This document shows positions 24,245-35,800 of a stretch of 64,000 bases of DNA, piece after piece. The DNA lies in the NCBI GenBank assembly GCA_003439945.1, contig QVRM01005375.1, forward strand, positions 930,001-994,000, written 5' to 3'. The notes below the pieces were generated by a model. That model had not been told where the DNA came from, did not search any database, and saw only the letters and a list, made by a program, of their open reading frames with translations. Both the position numbers and the translations under genes were made by a program. This stretch comes from Dermanyssus gallinae (taxonomy: Eukaryota; Arthropoda; Arachnida; Mesostigmata; Dermanyssidae). Every line of letters begins with the position of its first letter. Positions within the stretch are counted from its first letter, which is position 1.

Positions 24245-24800
24245 CAATTAAAGCACACTCTGCTTAAGTTTGCTAATTAACGTGTTTATGTGATTTCGGA
24301 ATGTCAGTGTCGGGTTGAAGGCTACAACCCTATTATTTTTATTAAAATAATTGTTGTTCATACCAGTTATCGAGGATAGTGTCATGGACTGAAAATCAAA
24401 CCATTTCCATGGATTGAAAATCAGTCTTTTCAACATTTAAACACATCCTGTGCTTGCTCACTCAGAAATAAGTCTAAGTTGGTCAATAGTATACTCAACC
24501 AGCATTTCCAATTTTGTAATCAAAGTGGGTTCAGAAAAATGATGTCATCAGTAAATGCGATAGCTTTTAGTTTTCTAGCATTTAGAAGTGAATTAAGCAC
24601 ATGGCGTGTACCCTGTCACGTAAAGAAAAATTAAGATTGCTGTATGTCGTTCGGCAAATTTTAGTATTGGTAACATCCGGGTGAGAATGTTTGTGTGGGT
24701 TCTGACTAAAATGCTGTTTCAGCATTGATAAAGTCAAACACCAAATAAAGCGACACTTGCTTGTCGTTTACGCTGCTAACAAGGCTGAGTGTTGACTCAT
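24245..24800 (-). mobile_element. LINE reverse-transcriptase relic (palm)
   Basis: Minus-strand translation gives motif A as LYLVFDFINAETAF near 24,760. NSLLNARKLKAIAFTDDIIFL is at about 24,600-24,535, with FTDD in place of the YADD box. NPTLTFRNHINTLISK, the 'L.F..HI' element after the RT palm, is at 24,250-24,330. It resembles the relic at 27,400-27,745 (NSLLKANESRAIAFADNITL), so the two belong to one LINE family. Confidence 0.6.
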
Positions 24801-26086
24801 CATAGCAAACTACGGTAAACCGTATTAGGTTACAGAAGGTTATCGTTGAGTGAACGATTCCAGCAGGCTATGTGCTAGTCTTCTACAGCAGAGTTCAGCT
24901 GATATTCTCTAACTGGGACTGGGAAGTTCAATGCCCGCTTACAAATTGTATTTTTTTAGTTAAATAATTTGCATTTGTCATAAAACCTAGCGACTTGAGT
25001 CGAAATATTAACGTCGTAGGTGCTCAGAACCCAATATATTATTCCCTGTTATGAAGTGGTATTGTCATACCACTATACGTAATAAATATCATTGTCTAAT
25101 GGTTCTTGGCAAAAATGTATGTAACAAGTGAACAAAAAGGTTCTTTAACCAACTAATTATAAGATTCTGACCTAAAGCGCGAAGACGATGCTTGGGTGCT
25201 TATCCAAAAACATTGATAATGTTGTTAGATAAAATTGCCCAACCGGACCCGTTTTGAAAAGGTGCTGTGGGTACGTTGTCTATATCGCACCGAATAATGT
25301 ATTAGAGCCCTAGTTGATATATTTGTTTATATCAAAAATAGCTGAAGTCTACTCATAAGAATATAGCTCACACACCAACACACTCACCATCTTCGGACAC
25401 AACTGCTTTGACTATGCTTGTCCGCACAGTAATGTCGTTAGTTCTTCATTATTCATACTTGGAGCCCCGGCAGCCCGTGTTTATGAAACGCTCGTATATA
25501 TATATATATATATATAGTTAGCTAGTTTATGCTAAACGTTTTGTAGAATTTCGTGTATCATCATAGTTAAGATAGAACGGCATAAAAGATAAATAAAATC
25601 GCGACTCAAATAATAGCCGAAAATGTCGCCCAAGAGTGCTGTCTAAATAATTTGCAAATGCCGATAATCAGTGATAGATACAAAACTATCCGTGCATTAT
25701 GACTATTATGGTGTATTTTGTTGGCTGTGGAGTTCGTATCCACATCTATTTACAGGAATCATAGATATGCATGCGCAACACAGACATGGGCCTTTAACCG
25801 GACTCCTGTCGTATTCTATTGTCATATCTAAAAAGGTTGTGTTATCGCCAGCCACGTCTTTTCGCGCTACGTCATTGGGCCCCTCTTGTGCGTGTTTTTG
25901 CGCGAGCAGAGAAAGTGGTTTTTGGCGACACCAAAGCGTCCAACCGTCTTTCGACGTGACGGCATGGAATGTCACGTGGAAAATGCATGGAAACCTACCT
26001 TACCGCCTATTTTGAGGTATTTTCGCCATTCACAACAGGAGCTAATCTAGAGATACTTTTTAGAAAATGTAGCAATCTCTCCCTTT

Positions 26087-26089
<3 letters not shown>
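24801..26089. other. No gene recognised
   Basis: Contains a (TA)n at 25,495-25,516. Overlapping open frames on both strands at 25,671-26,015 have no recognised domain. Confidence 0.4.
25495..25516. repeat. (TA)n microsatellite
   Basis: TA run. Confidence 0.95.

Positions 26090-26119
<30 letters not shown>
26090..26119. repeat. (TA)n microsatellite
   Basis: TA run beside a DDE transposon end. Confidence 0.95.
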
Positions 26120-26123
<4 letters not shown>

Positions 26124-26127
26124 CATA

Positions 26128-27030
26128 AACAGGGTGCCTGATTTTTTTTAAATCGATAGGGAAAATTATAGAGCTTGTTGAGTGCATCGGAAAAAATATT
26201 TTTAAATGGTACATGGTCTCTGGGAAGTCCTGTTTCGAATTGAGAGTGATGTTACCAAAATCCGTGCCGCCGTCGAATGTACCTCCGCAAACCACTATAC
26301 ACATTTGGTAGCGCCTGCAGAGATTTCACTGGACGTCTTGAAATATGCTAGGCATTGCTCAAACGGCCTCAGCACCGGAGGTAATCTTGGCGGCCAGCTC
26401 TTCACGGGACTCGACTGGAGTCTCATATATGAGAACATTTAGGTGTCCTCAAAGAAAAAAATCGAGACTTGTCACATCAGGCGATCACAATGGCCAAGCG
26501 ACCGGCCCGCCCCGGCCAATGCACTGATTCTTGGGGGTTCTCCTTAGCTATTCGCCTATCGCAGGGATGGAGTGCGGTGGCATTCCGTCGTGCTCTCGCG
26601 GGTGCGTTCTGGAACGCCTTCCAACAGTCCTGGTAAAATTCCTGGTTTCACTCCCTGGTGTAACCCTATGATATAGTTGTTCACCATGCCACACATTAAC
26701 GAAGAAACGACGCTGGCGTTTCTGTGGTCGTCTATCTGTTCTGCTTGAACTTACTGTGGTCGGTACGGATGTGGTCGCTCGTCTCTTAGTACCCTGCGGA
26801 CGGGGTTGCGACTTGCACCAATGTTTCGCGCCACTTCCCTCGCGCTTGCTAAGAGGCGTTGGGCTACCACCTGAAGGACGCACTCTTCCCTAGCTGGTGT
26901 TCTTGCCGTCCTCGGTTTTCCAGCACCGTAAGGACGGCCCTAGTACGTCTTGCACGTAGCACAATCGCAAAGAAGGTGGTTCTGGAAACGCCCTCTCTCG
27001 GTCTATAATTAGTTCACTCAAGAGACACGA
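26128..27030 (-). mobile_element. DDE transposon relic (Tc1/mariner-superfamily-like, 'GRGGPVAWP' type)
   Basis: Minus-strand order is as follows. GKPRTARTPAREECVLQVV and ASREVARNIGASRNPVRRVL, a helix-turn-helix region, occupy about 26,920-26,780. After a deletion of the segment expected to carry the first catalytic Asp, SLMCGMVNNYIIG lies at about 26,700. A damaged HDGMPPHS follows at about 26,580. CIGRGGPVAWP and SPDVTSLDFFL*GHL lie at about 26,530-26,430, then ETPVESREELAAKI and a C-terminal tail to 26,270. The PDVT.LDFF stretch supplies the last catalytic Asp. Similar proteins are abundant in arthropod genomes. The terminal 130 bases are shared with 15,643-15,770. Confidence 0.72.
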
Positions 27031-27399
27031 TGGTTCCACCGGTCTTCTTTTCTGATTGGTCGAATCGGGCACGCATCGTGGTAGCGTAGGTTGGCTTTGA
27101 TGTTTATGACTGCTGTAGGCCCCGTATGGAGGCTTGATGATGGTGATGATGATACAGAAGCTGTGGTTAGAGCGCTATTTTGAGGCGGTGGCGCAGAAAC
27201 ATCGATGTAATTAACATGAGGCCACAATGTGTTTGTTTTAAGCGAAAGGTCATAGAGTTATGATCTTAATGTATTCGGCGTGAACGCAAATAAAGTAACT
27301 TCAATTTATGCAGTTATTTCAGTATTATCTTCTAAACGACCATGTTGCTTTTTCTGGCCGGCGTTATATGTTCTTCAAAAGCAGAATTTTTCTGAAGAA
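27031..27399. other. No gene recognised
   Basis: Contains a short imperfect (GAT)n at about 27,134-27,152. No coding motif was found. Confidence 0.4.
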
Positions 27400-27745
27400 G
27401 AAGGACTGGTTGGCTTTTAATTGTGCATTGTCGCAACAGCAGTGTCCAAAGTTATGTTATCAGCAAATGCAATAGCTCTTGATTCATTAGCTTTTAGGAG
27501 CGAATTAGTAAATATTTGCAATCGTATTTGTGGGAGACCGGTATCGTTGTGGTGTACCGAGGAAGCAGAGAACATGGTGATTACACGGTGTCGCCGTTTC
27601 TAGTGATTTGTTCACTGTCGCTTAAATAGGAGTTCAGGAGTGTTATAGGCAGATTGGTCAATGTTAGTTTTGTGAGTATTTGGATGGCAATGTTTGCGTC
27701 TACTGAATTAAATATTTTTAACGTTTACACACAAGGTTAAACACG
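27400..27745 (-). mobile_element. LINE reverse-transcriptase relic (palm), related to 24.2-24.8 kb
   Basis: Minus-strand frames give KIFNSVDANIAIQILTKL near 27,715 (RT motif A region, 'KAFDSVDH'), then LNSYLSDSEQIT. HNDTGLPQI, the remains of the 'GLPQGSVLGP' box, is at about 27,555, and NSLLKANESRAIAFADNITL at 27,510-27,450, with YADD changed to FADN. At least two frameshifts are needed. Confidence 0.6.
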
Positions 27746-28130
27746 ATTAATCCATCACAGTGAAGTGCGTAACTCCCGAAGAACGATTTTGCAGTTCTGA
27801 CTGCTATCACTTTTCGTTCCTCTCATTCTTTCACACCAGTCGGTCATCTCTCTATTCCTCTCTCTGCCCGAATCAATCCGGAATTGGTCATGCATATTTT
27901 CTTTCACGAATTACGGTTACGATGTCTTTTTCCGAACCTTGCACTAGCGGGAATGCTCTCTTATTCAAGACTACCGTCTCCCTCGAGTGGCCTCTAACTA
28001 TATGTAATTAGAAAAGTCTACAGTATTGGCTTGAATTGTAACATTCAGCGTATTCAATAATTACAGTCAATTCCGACTATTTGCAGCATATCTACCAGTA
28101 TCATGGATTCATTTTTGTTGCGTAGATTCA
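27746..28130. other. No gene recognised
   Basis: The open frame at 27,760-28,011 is Ser/Phe-rich and has no recognised motif. Confidence 0.35.
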
Positions 28131-28640
28131 ATTATGCCACGCATACATTTCAGAGGTAAAGGTGGATGCCTCTCACCTCTGAAACCGCGCCTATGGCAGG
28201 AGCGCCCGCCGACCCGAATAGACAGGCCGGCAGCTCCCCTATCGAGGTGGGGGAGGGCCCCCCTATCGAGGTGCGGCAAGGAGTACCACACTACTCCTAC
28301 CCGACAATTAGACTTACAGTCACCTCGCAATTCCGCGTTACACCCCGGAATATACACTAGCTCCCTCGAAGGGAGGATCAACTACTCCAGAGCAGGGGGG
28401 ACCTGCCGCTGCGGAGGGCAGCAGCGGATCCAGACGGTCATCTCGCCGGGAGGTCTGCTTTCATGTGGCTTTCCGCTCTCATTGCACCTATTAAGCCAAG
28501 GCAGCAGGCGTCCCAGTCCGTACCACCCGGTTGCTTAAGCCCGGGGCGTTAACCGACCGGCCCGGGTTCCGTGTGCAGCACACTTCCCCCGTACATTAAG
28601 TTTGCCTTAACACCCTTCGAATGGGCCAAGGCAAGCCACT
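28131..28640. other. GC-rich patch of unknown origin
   Basis: An abrupt GC-rich block has open frames on both strands (134 codons on plus at 28,134-28,538). It holds a partial direct repeat, cccctatcgaggtg, at about 28,237 and 28,260. I cannot assign a protein. Its base composition and position next to a LINE 3' fragment suggest a transposon-derived segment. Confidence 0.3.
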
Positions 28641-28641
28641 C

Positions 28642-28860
28642 TTAAAAAAATGCAAAAACGCTTTTGTCGTCCCAACTGCGCCTCAGAGGTAACCTCGCAT
28701 GGTACCTATCGCACTTGATTCGACATCGCATACATATACATGCATCGTGAGGCTCGTGTGTACCATCGATATGACTCAGACCGCGGTGCAAGCCCGGTGC
28801 TGAAACTGCTTTAACGAGATGCCTATTTATCCCCCTGCTTTCCGCCAAGTACAACCTGCC
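28642..28860 (-). mobile_element. LINE 3'-end fragment (C-terminal Cys/His domain)
   Basis: The minus-strand open frame at 28,642-28,854 reads GINRHLVKAVSAPGLHRGLSHIDG, close to 'NRHLVTR..HGLHH.LC...G', then CICMRCRIKCDRYHARLP. The CRYDCHA-like Cys/His cluster marks it as the same clade as 19,056-19,865. Only the last roughly 60 residues are preserved. Confidence 0.6.
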
Positions 28861-29650
28861 ATCGTTTTAGTTTTTAAAATACCCTGATCGACTTCTTCTA
28901 GACGTATCTCCTATTCTCCTATCTATGTTTCAAGCCTCATCATTCCGCTCAAACTCCATCACACCTAAAATTCCTCTGTCAATAGGAGGAACTACAAAAC
29001 CCTAACAACACAAAACAACAGTTCATAGCAACTAGAGCACGGCTGTGATTTGCGTGCGTTTCGCTTAATCCAGTGATCAGGCGGCGTTTCTAGACTTTCA
29101 AAGTTGTACCGCGACAGCTAAATATAGCCCTTAGAGCGTTCTGGATAAAATCCACAGCCCTTGCTGTCCTGGAAACATCCCACAGCTGTAGCGGTACTTT
29201 CACATCGCTTGACTAACCTTATGACTTACAGTAATAGTGGCTTACGTAGCAGCACCCGCAGCCACTCATATGCATAAAACGTGCCATCCAGATATTTCAG
29301 TGTATGTATGAGCATGAGGGCCTTAATTAAGAGGAGCTTGGAGTTATCATTTTACAATATTCTAAATCATACATGGCTTCATTCGTCACGCACGCAGCAA
29401 ACGAGCACGATAGCACAACGGTTAAACTTCCTAATCTGTCCCCACAGGTGGCGTATCTTGTGGTACACAAACTAGGAACATGCACCCGTTATATGCAGAT
29501 AATAATATCGTACCCTTGGGTTACCCACACTTTTTGTAGGCTGCACAGTAGTGCGAATTTAAGAAGCGGTAATAGACCTGACCAATGTTAAGATTACGCT
29601 CCGCTATGAGCCTCGTTGGCGTTGGACTTACGACTTTGTTTGCTGAGGAT
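28861..29650. other. No gene recognised
   Basis: Nothing recognised on either strand. Confidence 0.4.
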
Positions 29651-29654
29651 CTCA

Positions 29655-31385
29655 ATTGTCGACTAGATCAAGACTTGAGTGACCCTGAATGAACGGATTG
29701 CTGCCCTATTAGAGTCACTTGATGCCTACGGTTTGTGGTTGGACACCGATACGAGTATCCGCACTCATTATGCAGATGCCAATATGCAGCTGGTTAGCTC
29801 TACGGGAGGAACGGGTTCCTCAACAATGAACGTTTTTGCAACTTTAGCCCCGCCGGGTCACCGGTATGAATGGCTGCTCTTTTGTGTTTTACTAGCAGGA
29901 ATTAAAAAATATCTCTCAGTGGTTGTCAGGCTGTGTATGGACTTAATCGATTAGTAATGTTAAACGAGACCGGCGTGAGGAAGCGCCCCGATAACAACAA
30001 TGTTATTTCGCTGCTTGCTCGATTAACCGTAATAGACTGCTCTATGGCTTCCTTAATGAGACCAGATCTGAAGTCACCAACGTCATCGCTTTCCACGGAG
30101 GCAGGCTCTCTAGCAATCGGCCTATAATCCAGCTGCGACAGATTTTTAGTCAATCACGCGAAAACATTATCGAAAGCTTCCAAGACTCCAAAAACCGATA
30201 ACCTGCCAATTAACAGAAGCGCTTCTTATACTACAAGCGCAACAAATCCCTACCTCATCACACAACAGCATTACAAATCCACAAGCTGTCCTGCTGTATT
30301 AAAAAAAATTCCTGGGGCATTTTCAGGTAACCTTCACTCACGCAAATACCGTACCGCGCAGGCAAGTCCTTTTCAATAGATGCTTCTCTAAGGCGCCACT
30401 CGGATTTCCTTACAGCTCTGGCTGTTCATCCAGATAAGCTGCATGACTTGAATGAGGAATGAGGGTTCTACTGTCTCAGCCTGTGAAGTACTTTTTGAGT
30501 AGATTACAGTATCATCAAACCGGAAAACTTTGACCTATGTTTGCGGTCTATACTGACTAGAAATCTGCAGAATTTCGACATTGCACCCCGCAAAATTGTT
30601 TTGGAGAAGCAGGGGCAGGCTGGTGCTGGACCACAAATGCTCATTCTACTCAGCGCATTTCTAAGAAATAACCAGGTGCAACCTCGATGTGGCATATGCG
30701 AGTATGAGGGGTTCGATTAGACAACTTGGTATCCCTAATGCGACAATCGCAGCAAATGGTTATTCATAACGCTACTTAGCGATCTGCTACACATCGTAAA
30801 ATTGCGGCGCCCAACAGTCGTGATCCTGCTTTACGTAGATGACCTAGTAATGTTCAGTAGAATTCGTACGGACTTGCAGGTTGCATTTCACATGTATCTA
30901 ATCGTTGTAGAAGAGCGGTTATTGCGGCAGCAGGGATCCGAAACCTAACACAGCTGTCAGGTTGAATGGCCATGATATTAGTCACGCTCGATAGAGTGAA
31001 GCCAGCTTTCCTAAAGCGACTACTTGGTCTTCCGTCGAATTCGCGCAACAGATTAGTAAACATGCTCGCGGGTTGAGTATCATTTATCGATGAGCACGTA
31101 GGTCGTTTCAATTTACTGCAGACAGCAACCCTGGAAATGTACCAGCAACCCTGGAAATGTACCGGCAGATCACTTCATTTATCACCAGCTATGAATAACC
31201 AGACCTGGAAAGAAACGCTCTGTCCATGTTAGCATCTCACCATTCGCTACAGTGTTTACAAATTGCATCATAAGTTATGCCGATCTGCTGGCGCTCATGA
31301 AAGCAGGGAGGACTGTGAATATTGGCGGTCTATGCCCCCTGTCGCATCTCAACGACTGCACTGAGTCCGGGTCGCTTTCTCATTT
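29655..31385 (+). mobile_element. Highly decayed LINE copy (endonuclease end to C-terminus)
   Basis: At 29,679-29,890 the open frame contains NERIAALLESLDAYGLWLD and GGTGSSTMNVFATLA, matching the end of an APE endonuclease ('LL..L..YGL...N', 'GSSTIDLLF'). At about 30,725-30,745 IRQLGIPNATIAANGYS is a decayed 'GIPQGD..S' box. At 30,826-30,858 ILLYVDDLVMFSR is the RT catalytic box, well preserved. At 31,225-31,370 YSVYKLHHKLCRSAGAHESRE, then DCEYWRSMPP, is the clade's C-terminal Cys/His block. A 20-base tandem duplication lies at 31,123-31,162. Stops are frequent. Confidence 0.65.
31123..31162. repeat. 20-bp tandem duplication
   Basis: cagcaaccctggaaatgtac occurs twice head to tail without mismatch. 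Confidence 0.9.
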
Positions 31386-31604
31386 CCAGTGAGAATGCAA
31401 TGGGATTTTTCTCTATGTGTCATATATACTATGTTCATATATATTTATATACCCATAAGAGTGCAAATCAATAAATAATAGAAAAACAATTTCTCCCTAA
31501 TTCCCACTTCTGTTCATATGCGTTGGTTCTATTCGAAGGAAATAAAGTTCCTCATTATGCCTCTTACCCAAGGCTGCAGGGTGGCTGGCAAATATATATT
31601 ATGG

Positions 31605-31607
<3 letters not shown>

Positions 31608-31642
<35 letters not shown>
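31608..31642. repeat. (TA)n microsatellite
   Basis: TA run preceded by a short duplicated 'ggcaaatatata'. Confidence 0.95.
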
Positions 31643-31645
<3 letters not shown>

Positions 31646-31789
31646 GTTTTAAAATGAGATGCTTACTGTTTGAACGAGATGTGTATCGATTACGTTGCAT
31701 ACAGTAAGCCGTCTGGATAGATAGAATAGGCTTCTATATTAAATGTCATACCATCGTTTCCCGTAGCCAAGATGAATAGATCACCAAAG

Positions 31790-32400
31790 GTCATATGGCA
31801 TGATTGTCGTGGTTGTGGCCGCTATGCGTTACGCTCGTAAGCGACATCGTTAGAACTGCGGTTGCTCACTGCGGTCATCTGGTGCGGCGGAAGGTTCGCA
31901 AGGACTGCGAGCGCCCGAGAGAGAGAGATAGATAGAGAGAGAGCGAGACGGAGAGAGAGAGACAAGGGATCAGACACACGAAATTCGACCGGTAGCTTCG
32001 CGGTTGTTTTTTCGGATTGTACGTTCATTCGGCGACTTGGCCATTGCCGTATGATGATTGCTGCGGTCGCGTAGCATAGCTATTCACTATTTATTCAATC
32101 CGTCAGAGACGAGCACTCTGCTCTGCCCACTGCAGCCGACGGCGCCGCGCGACTCATACTCTATGCCTGTGCCGCGACGCACAAAGATACGCTTGTATTC
32201 GAGTTTCCTCGCCGTGACAACAAAATTGTCTAGCAGAGCTGATCTCTGTCATCACGACATAGGTTCTTGTTTTGCTCCTTCTAGGCGCCAGTGGCAGCCA
32301 ACGAACTTTACTGCGTTCACCTGCTCCAGTGTAAATGTTCCACGCGTGTGCACTCAATAGATAGTTAGATATATTAGTGAGCACATAGAGGTGGAAAAAC
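31790..32400. other. GA-rich, CpG-containing segment, no gene assigned
   Basis: Contains GAGA-type tracts at 31,916-31,967. Overlapping open frames on both strands (31,822-32,384) include an antisense Leu/Ser-rich translation of the GA tract. Composition is unlike the AT-rich surroundings. It may be regulatory or an unrecognised exon. Confidence 0.3.
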
Positions 32401-32486
32401 GACGAGTCTATAAGGCTACATATTTTGTGCTATGAACCAAAACATAATATATAAATTGGTTATTCATTTTGAATTATCCTTTAAAG

Positions 32487-32551
32487 TATATATATATATA
32501 TAGAGCAGGTTTGATGTAATCTTTTTTTCTTGAAAGGTCACATCAAATTTG

Positions 32552-32590
<39 letters not shown>
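32487..32590. repeat. Imperfect palindrome bounded by (TA)n on both sides
   Basis: (TA)n at 32,487-32,502 and 32,553-32,590 enclose a 50-bp segment. Its arms, gagcaggtttgatgt and acatcaaatttgct, are inverted copies with small differences. It could be a very short MITE-like hairpin or a duplication with inversion. Confidence 0.6.
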
Positions 32591-32591
<1 letters not shown>

Positions 32592-32954
32592 GAGTATATA
32601 TCTTGCTTCTCTTAGTGTCGCCGCGAAACACGATGTAGGGCATAGTAGAGGTACAAGAATATTGGCGCCTGCTGGACATTGCCGACGACGATTAGTCGCC
32701 GTGTTGCCTTCGGAACGTCTAGATGATGAGGGCGCAGGCCCTGTGGCAAACTGCCTTCACAAGCTACGCAGATCATACCGACATCGGAAAGACTGAGCGA
32801 AATTGCTGGTTAAAAATGATTATGTGCTGCGACTAATGTATGAAAAAGTTCAAACGTGTAGGATGCTGTGCATCTCAAATCGTGTTTAGGCTACATAAAT
32901 AACGTATATGTAAACACACTCAACAACAAATCATATGAGAGTATATAATGTACT
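32591..32954. other. No gene recognised
   Basis: The open frame across 32,530-32,796 is mostly (TA)n at its start. The rest has no recognised motif. Confidence 0.35.
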
Positions 32955-33110
32955 CTTAAAAAAAACTTGGGCTGGCCCTCAGCCAACGTTTAACGTCCAC
33001 GGGTTTGCCTTCGCATGGCTTCGCTAGACAGACCCCTATAACAACGAATGTGCGACGATGGGGATCAAACCAACGGCTATATTCCCTCACTATTGAAGGA
33101 CGCAGTGTCT
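32955..33110 (-). repeat. tRNA-derived SINE, degenerate copy
   Basis: The body shares 'ggctg.ccctcagcca', 'tttaacgtccacggg' and 'cgcatggcttcg..agac' with the SINEs at 46.07, 47.54 and 51.53 kb. The B box on the minus strand is reduced to gtttgatcccc, and the A-box end is too decayed to place. Confidence 0.6.
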
Positions 33111-33670
33111 CATTGTTGAGAACATGATGGTATTGAAGCCTGAAACTAAACGAAAAATGAAAATAACGGTGTACAGTATTTCGTATAGATGCCCTGATAC
33201 AAAAATATGTATTTGGCAAGGCAAGTGCTGAGGTGGATTGCGGATCTATATCGGAAGATTTCCATTCAAAGTATGGATTTTGCAGGATAAACGACAGTTC
33301 ATTCGGAGTCTGTAAAATATTTTAGCGTAAATGCATAATTATCGGTAAAGCATGGCCCGCAATACATTTGTCGACCTTCCAAGGGCTAATGAAGTGGATG
33401 ATTAAAAAATCTAAGACTAACAGGTTACGCGGTAAACCTAAAATCGGTTTATGGAAATTTCTAGCCTCTTGGGACTAGAAAGCAGTACTAGACTATCCTC
33501 CGTCCCCTACGAGCTTGGCACTTAACCTGAGGTATATCTTCAATGCACCGAGGGCCGGACATGTTAAGATATCTAGGGTTTCTTTAACAGTCCTTGTGGC
33601 AGCAGCATGGCCGCTGACTCTCAGCGGTATGGTTTATCATCTATTCTCAATGAGCATCGCTAAAAGAAAA
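33111..33670. other. No gene recognised
   Basis: The open frame at 33,515-33,715 runs into the neighbouring tRNA-like element and has no recognised motif. Confidence 0.35.
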
Positions 33671-33671
33671 T

Positions 33672-33765
33672 TCGACCAACAACATGGATCGAACCGGCGA
33701 CACCCCGGTAGATGACAACCATGACTAGCGCACGCGTCCCCTAGACCACGCCGCCACTAGAAAGC
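33672..33765 (-). repeat. tRNA-like sequence, probably a SINE head of a second family
   Basis: On the minus strand an A-box-like ggcgtggtctaggggac (about 33,737-33,753) is followed by a perfect B box, ggttcgatcc (33,686-33,695). The spacing suits a tRNA with a short variable arm. I could not fold a full cloverleaf acceptor stem, so a SINE head or tRNA pseudogene is more likely than a functional tRNA gene. Confidence 0.5.
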
Positions 33766-34058
33766 AGTACTGTAAAATGATAATTTTAGCGAATTCATCC
33801 TAGATTAGAGTGAATTGGATGTGACATCGCCAAGATAGCCTCGGTTCAAAGGGCTTTGTGGGCTTCGTAAGCATCCACTATATTCCCATGGTTTCGATGC
33901 CCATATTATTTGTTTTCAAACTTGACGCAAGTTTGCTTAAGAAAAAATTACTAACAACCATTTTGTAGTGTAGACGTTTTTTGCTATCAACAACGAGATG
34001 ATCGACGCTCAAGTATTAATAAACCAAGCACATCCCCTGTTTTTCCCGGGACAAGAGC

Positions 34059-34061
<3 letters not shown>

Positions 34062-34149
<88 letters not shown>
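34062..34149. repeat. (TA)n microsatellite, long
   Basis: About 88 bases of TA with one interruption at 34,111, followed by a short GA run. Confidence 0.97.
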
Positions 34150-34151
<2 letters not shown>

Positions 34152-34774
34152 CATAGAGAGAGAGAGCGATAGTACAAGAAGTAGTTAGAGCAGTTAAGGC
34201 AAACGCAAATGTACACCACGAGGAGGAAGAGGAGAAGGAGGATAATTCATCTGAATGAGTACCCCTCTTTCCCTATGTCTCCCTTTCTCCCTCCGGAGCA
34301 AACATCTAGGTAGGTAAATTTTCACAACGAAGATACCGTCGACAAGCGGAATGTGTCGCAATCCTGTTGCTGAGGACCTTTGAGTACATACACGTACAAG
34401 TGACCCGTGTGTTGTTGTTGTTGTTGTCAGTCGCTTTGCCGATGTATCGTTTGCGTTGATTTCTACCGCCGGTGGTCGCTGCGAGTACGTGAAGGCGAGA
34501 GTAGGTAGTAGTAGCCGATCGGGCGGGCGGTCGGGCGGGCGGTCGGTTTGAGTGGTGGTTAGCCAGGTTGGTTGGTAGGTGGCTGGGTGAGTGGGTGAGT
34601 CCGTCGTGAGCAGGTCGTGACTGGACAAATGCCCCCTTCCCTCCCTCTTATCCCGATAGGCCACGCAGCGCACGCGTACTCGAAAGCATGCGCTAACCAA
34701 CTAAGCAGTTAACCCTATCCAACTAGTGAGATGGGTAGTTAGACACCAAGAGAGCGAGAGAGTCAGAGAGATAC

Positions 34775-34805
<31 letters not shown>

Positions 34806-35358
34806 AGAAAACAGAGGGAAAGGTAGACGCTAAACATTCATCCGCTACACGGGTCGGTCTCATCGTAGGCTAGATAGACGAATACCAGTTTCACTTTCTG
34901 ACGATGATGATGATGATGATGGTGATGTCGATGGCGGCGGCGTTGGTGGTGGTTGAGTGCGTGAGCATCGGTAGCAACGGACCAGAACGGTAGTCGGTGC
35001 CACCGATCAACGACCGGACCACCGACCGACCGACACGACACGACTCAACTGAACGGAGGAGATTTTCTTCCTTTACACTCACACAACAACCACAGGCTCT
35101 CTGTGGTTTCTTTTCCCTTTTTGCCCTCTCTATGAGTTCTTTGTTCTCGTTTGTTCTCTCTCTCTCTCTCTCTCGAGCACGGTGTCGGACTGCAACCGGC
35201 TGCGACTAGTTACCTACCTATTTGCCGTAGAGCCATTCTTCCGGCTGCTGCAGCAGTTGGGCAAGACGAAAGATGCAGGAGGAAAGACGAAAGATAGCGA
35301 CGAAGCACCCTGGGATAACCAGCTAGAATGAATGAAGAAAAGAGAGAGATAGAGCACG

Positions 35359-35417
<59 letters not shown>

Positions 35418-35430
35418 AGAGAGAGACAGA
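35359..35430. repeat. (AT)n followed by (GA)n
   Basis: AT dinucleotides at 35,359-35,385 pass directly into GA dinucleotides. Confidence 0.95.
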
Positions 35431-35737
35431 GAGAATATAGGCACGTAGCTGGTTTACCTCACATTGCTCTGCAGCTGTAGCTGCTGCTGCTGTTGCTGTT
35501 GCCGGGTGCGGGCTCATGGCCAGTGAGGTTAGCTGGCTGGCTGACTGGCTGCTGTAGTGTTATGGCCGTTGCCGCCGGCACCGCTGTCGTCAAGTCACGC
35601 AAATCGTCCGTGCACCAAGACACACAGAGAGGAGAGGGCGCTGCCAACCGGCCGGACAGCAACGACGTCGTGCATAGCCGACAGACCAACTACGCCTGTT
35701 AGGTGAGGTCACGTTCGTTCAGGCGCCGCCGCCGCCG

Positions 35738-35800
35738 TCATCATCACCATTATCATCATCATCATCATCACCATCACCACCACCACCATCACCACCCTAG
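35738..35800. repeat. (CAT/CAC)n trinucleotide tract
   Basis: CAT and CAC triplets in mixed order give a poly-His translation in one frame. Confidence 0.9.

Noticed and set aside
34902..34930. GAT/CTG/CAT tandem tracts as a CRISPR-like array
   Set aside because: Units are trinucleotides without spacers; this is simple-sequence DNA in a eukaryotic genome.
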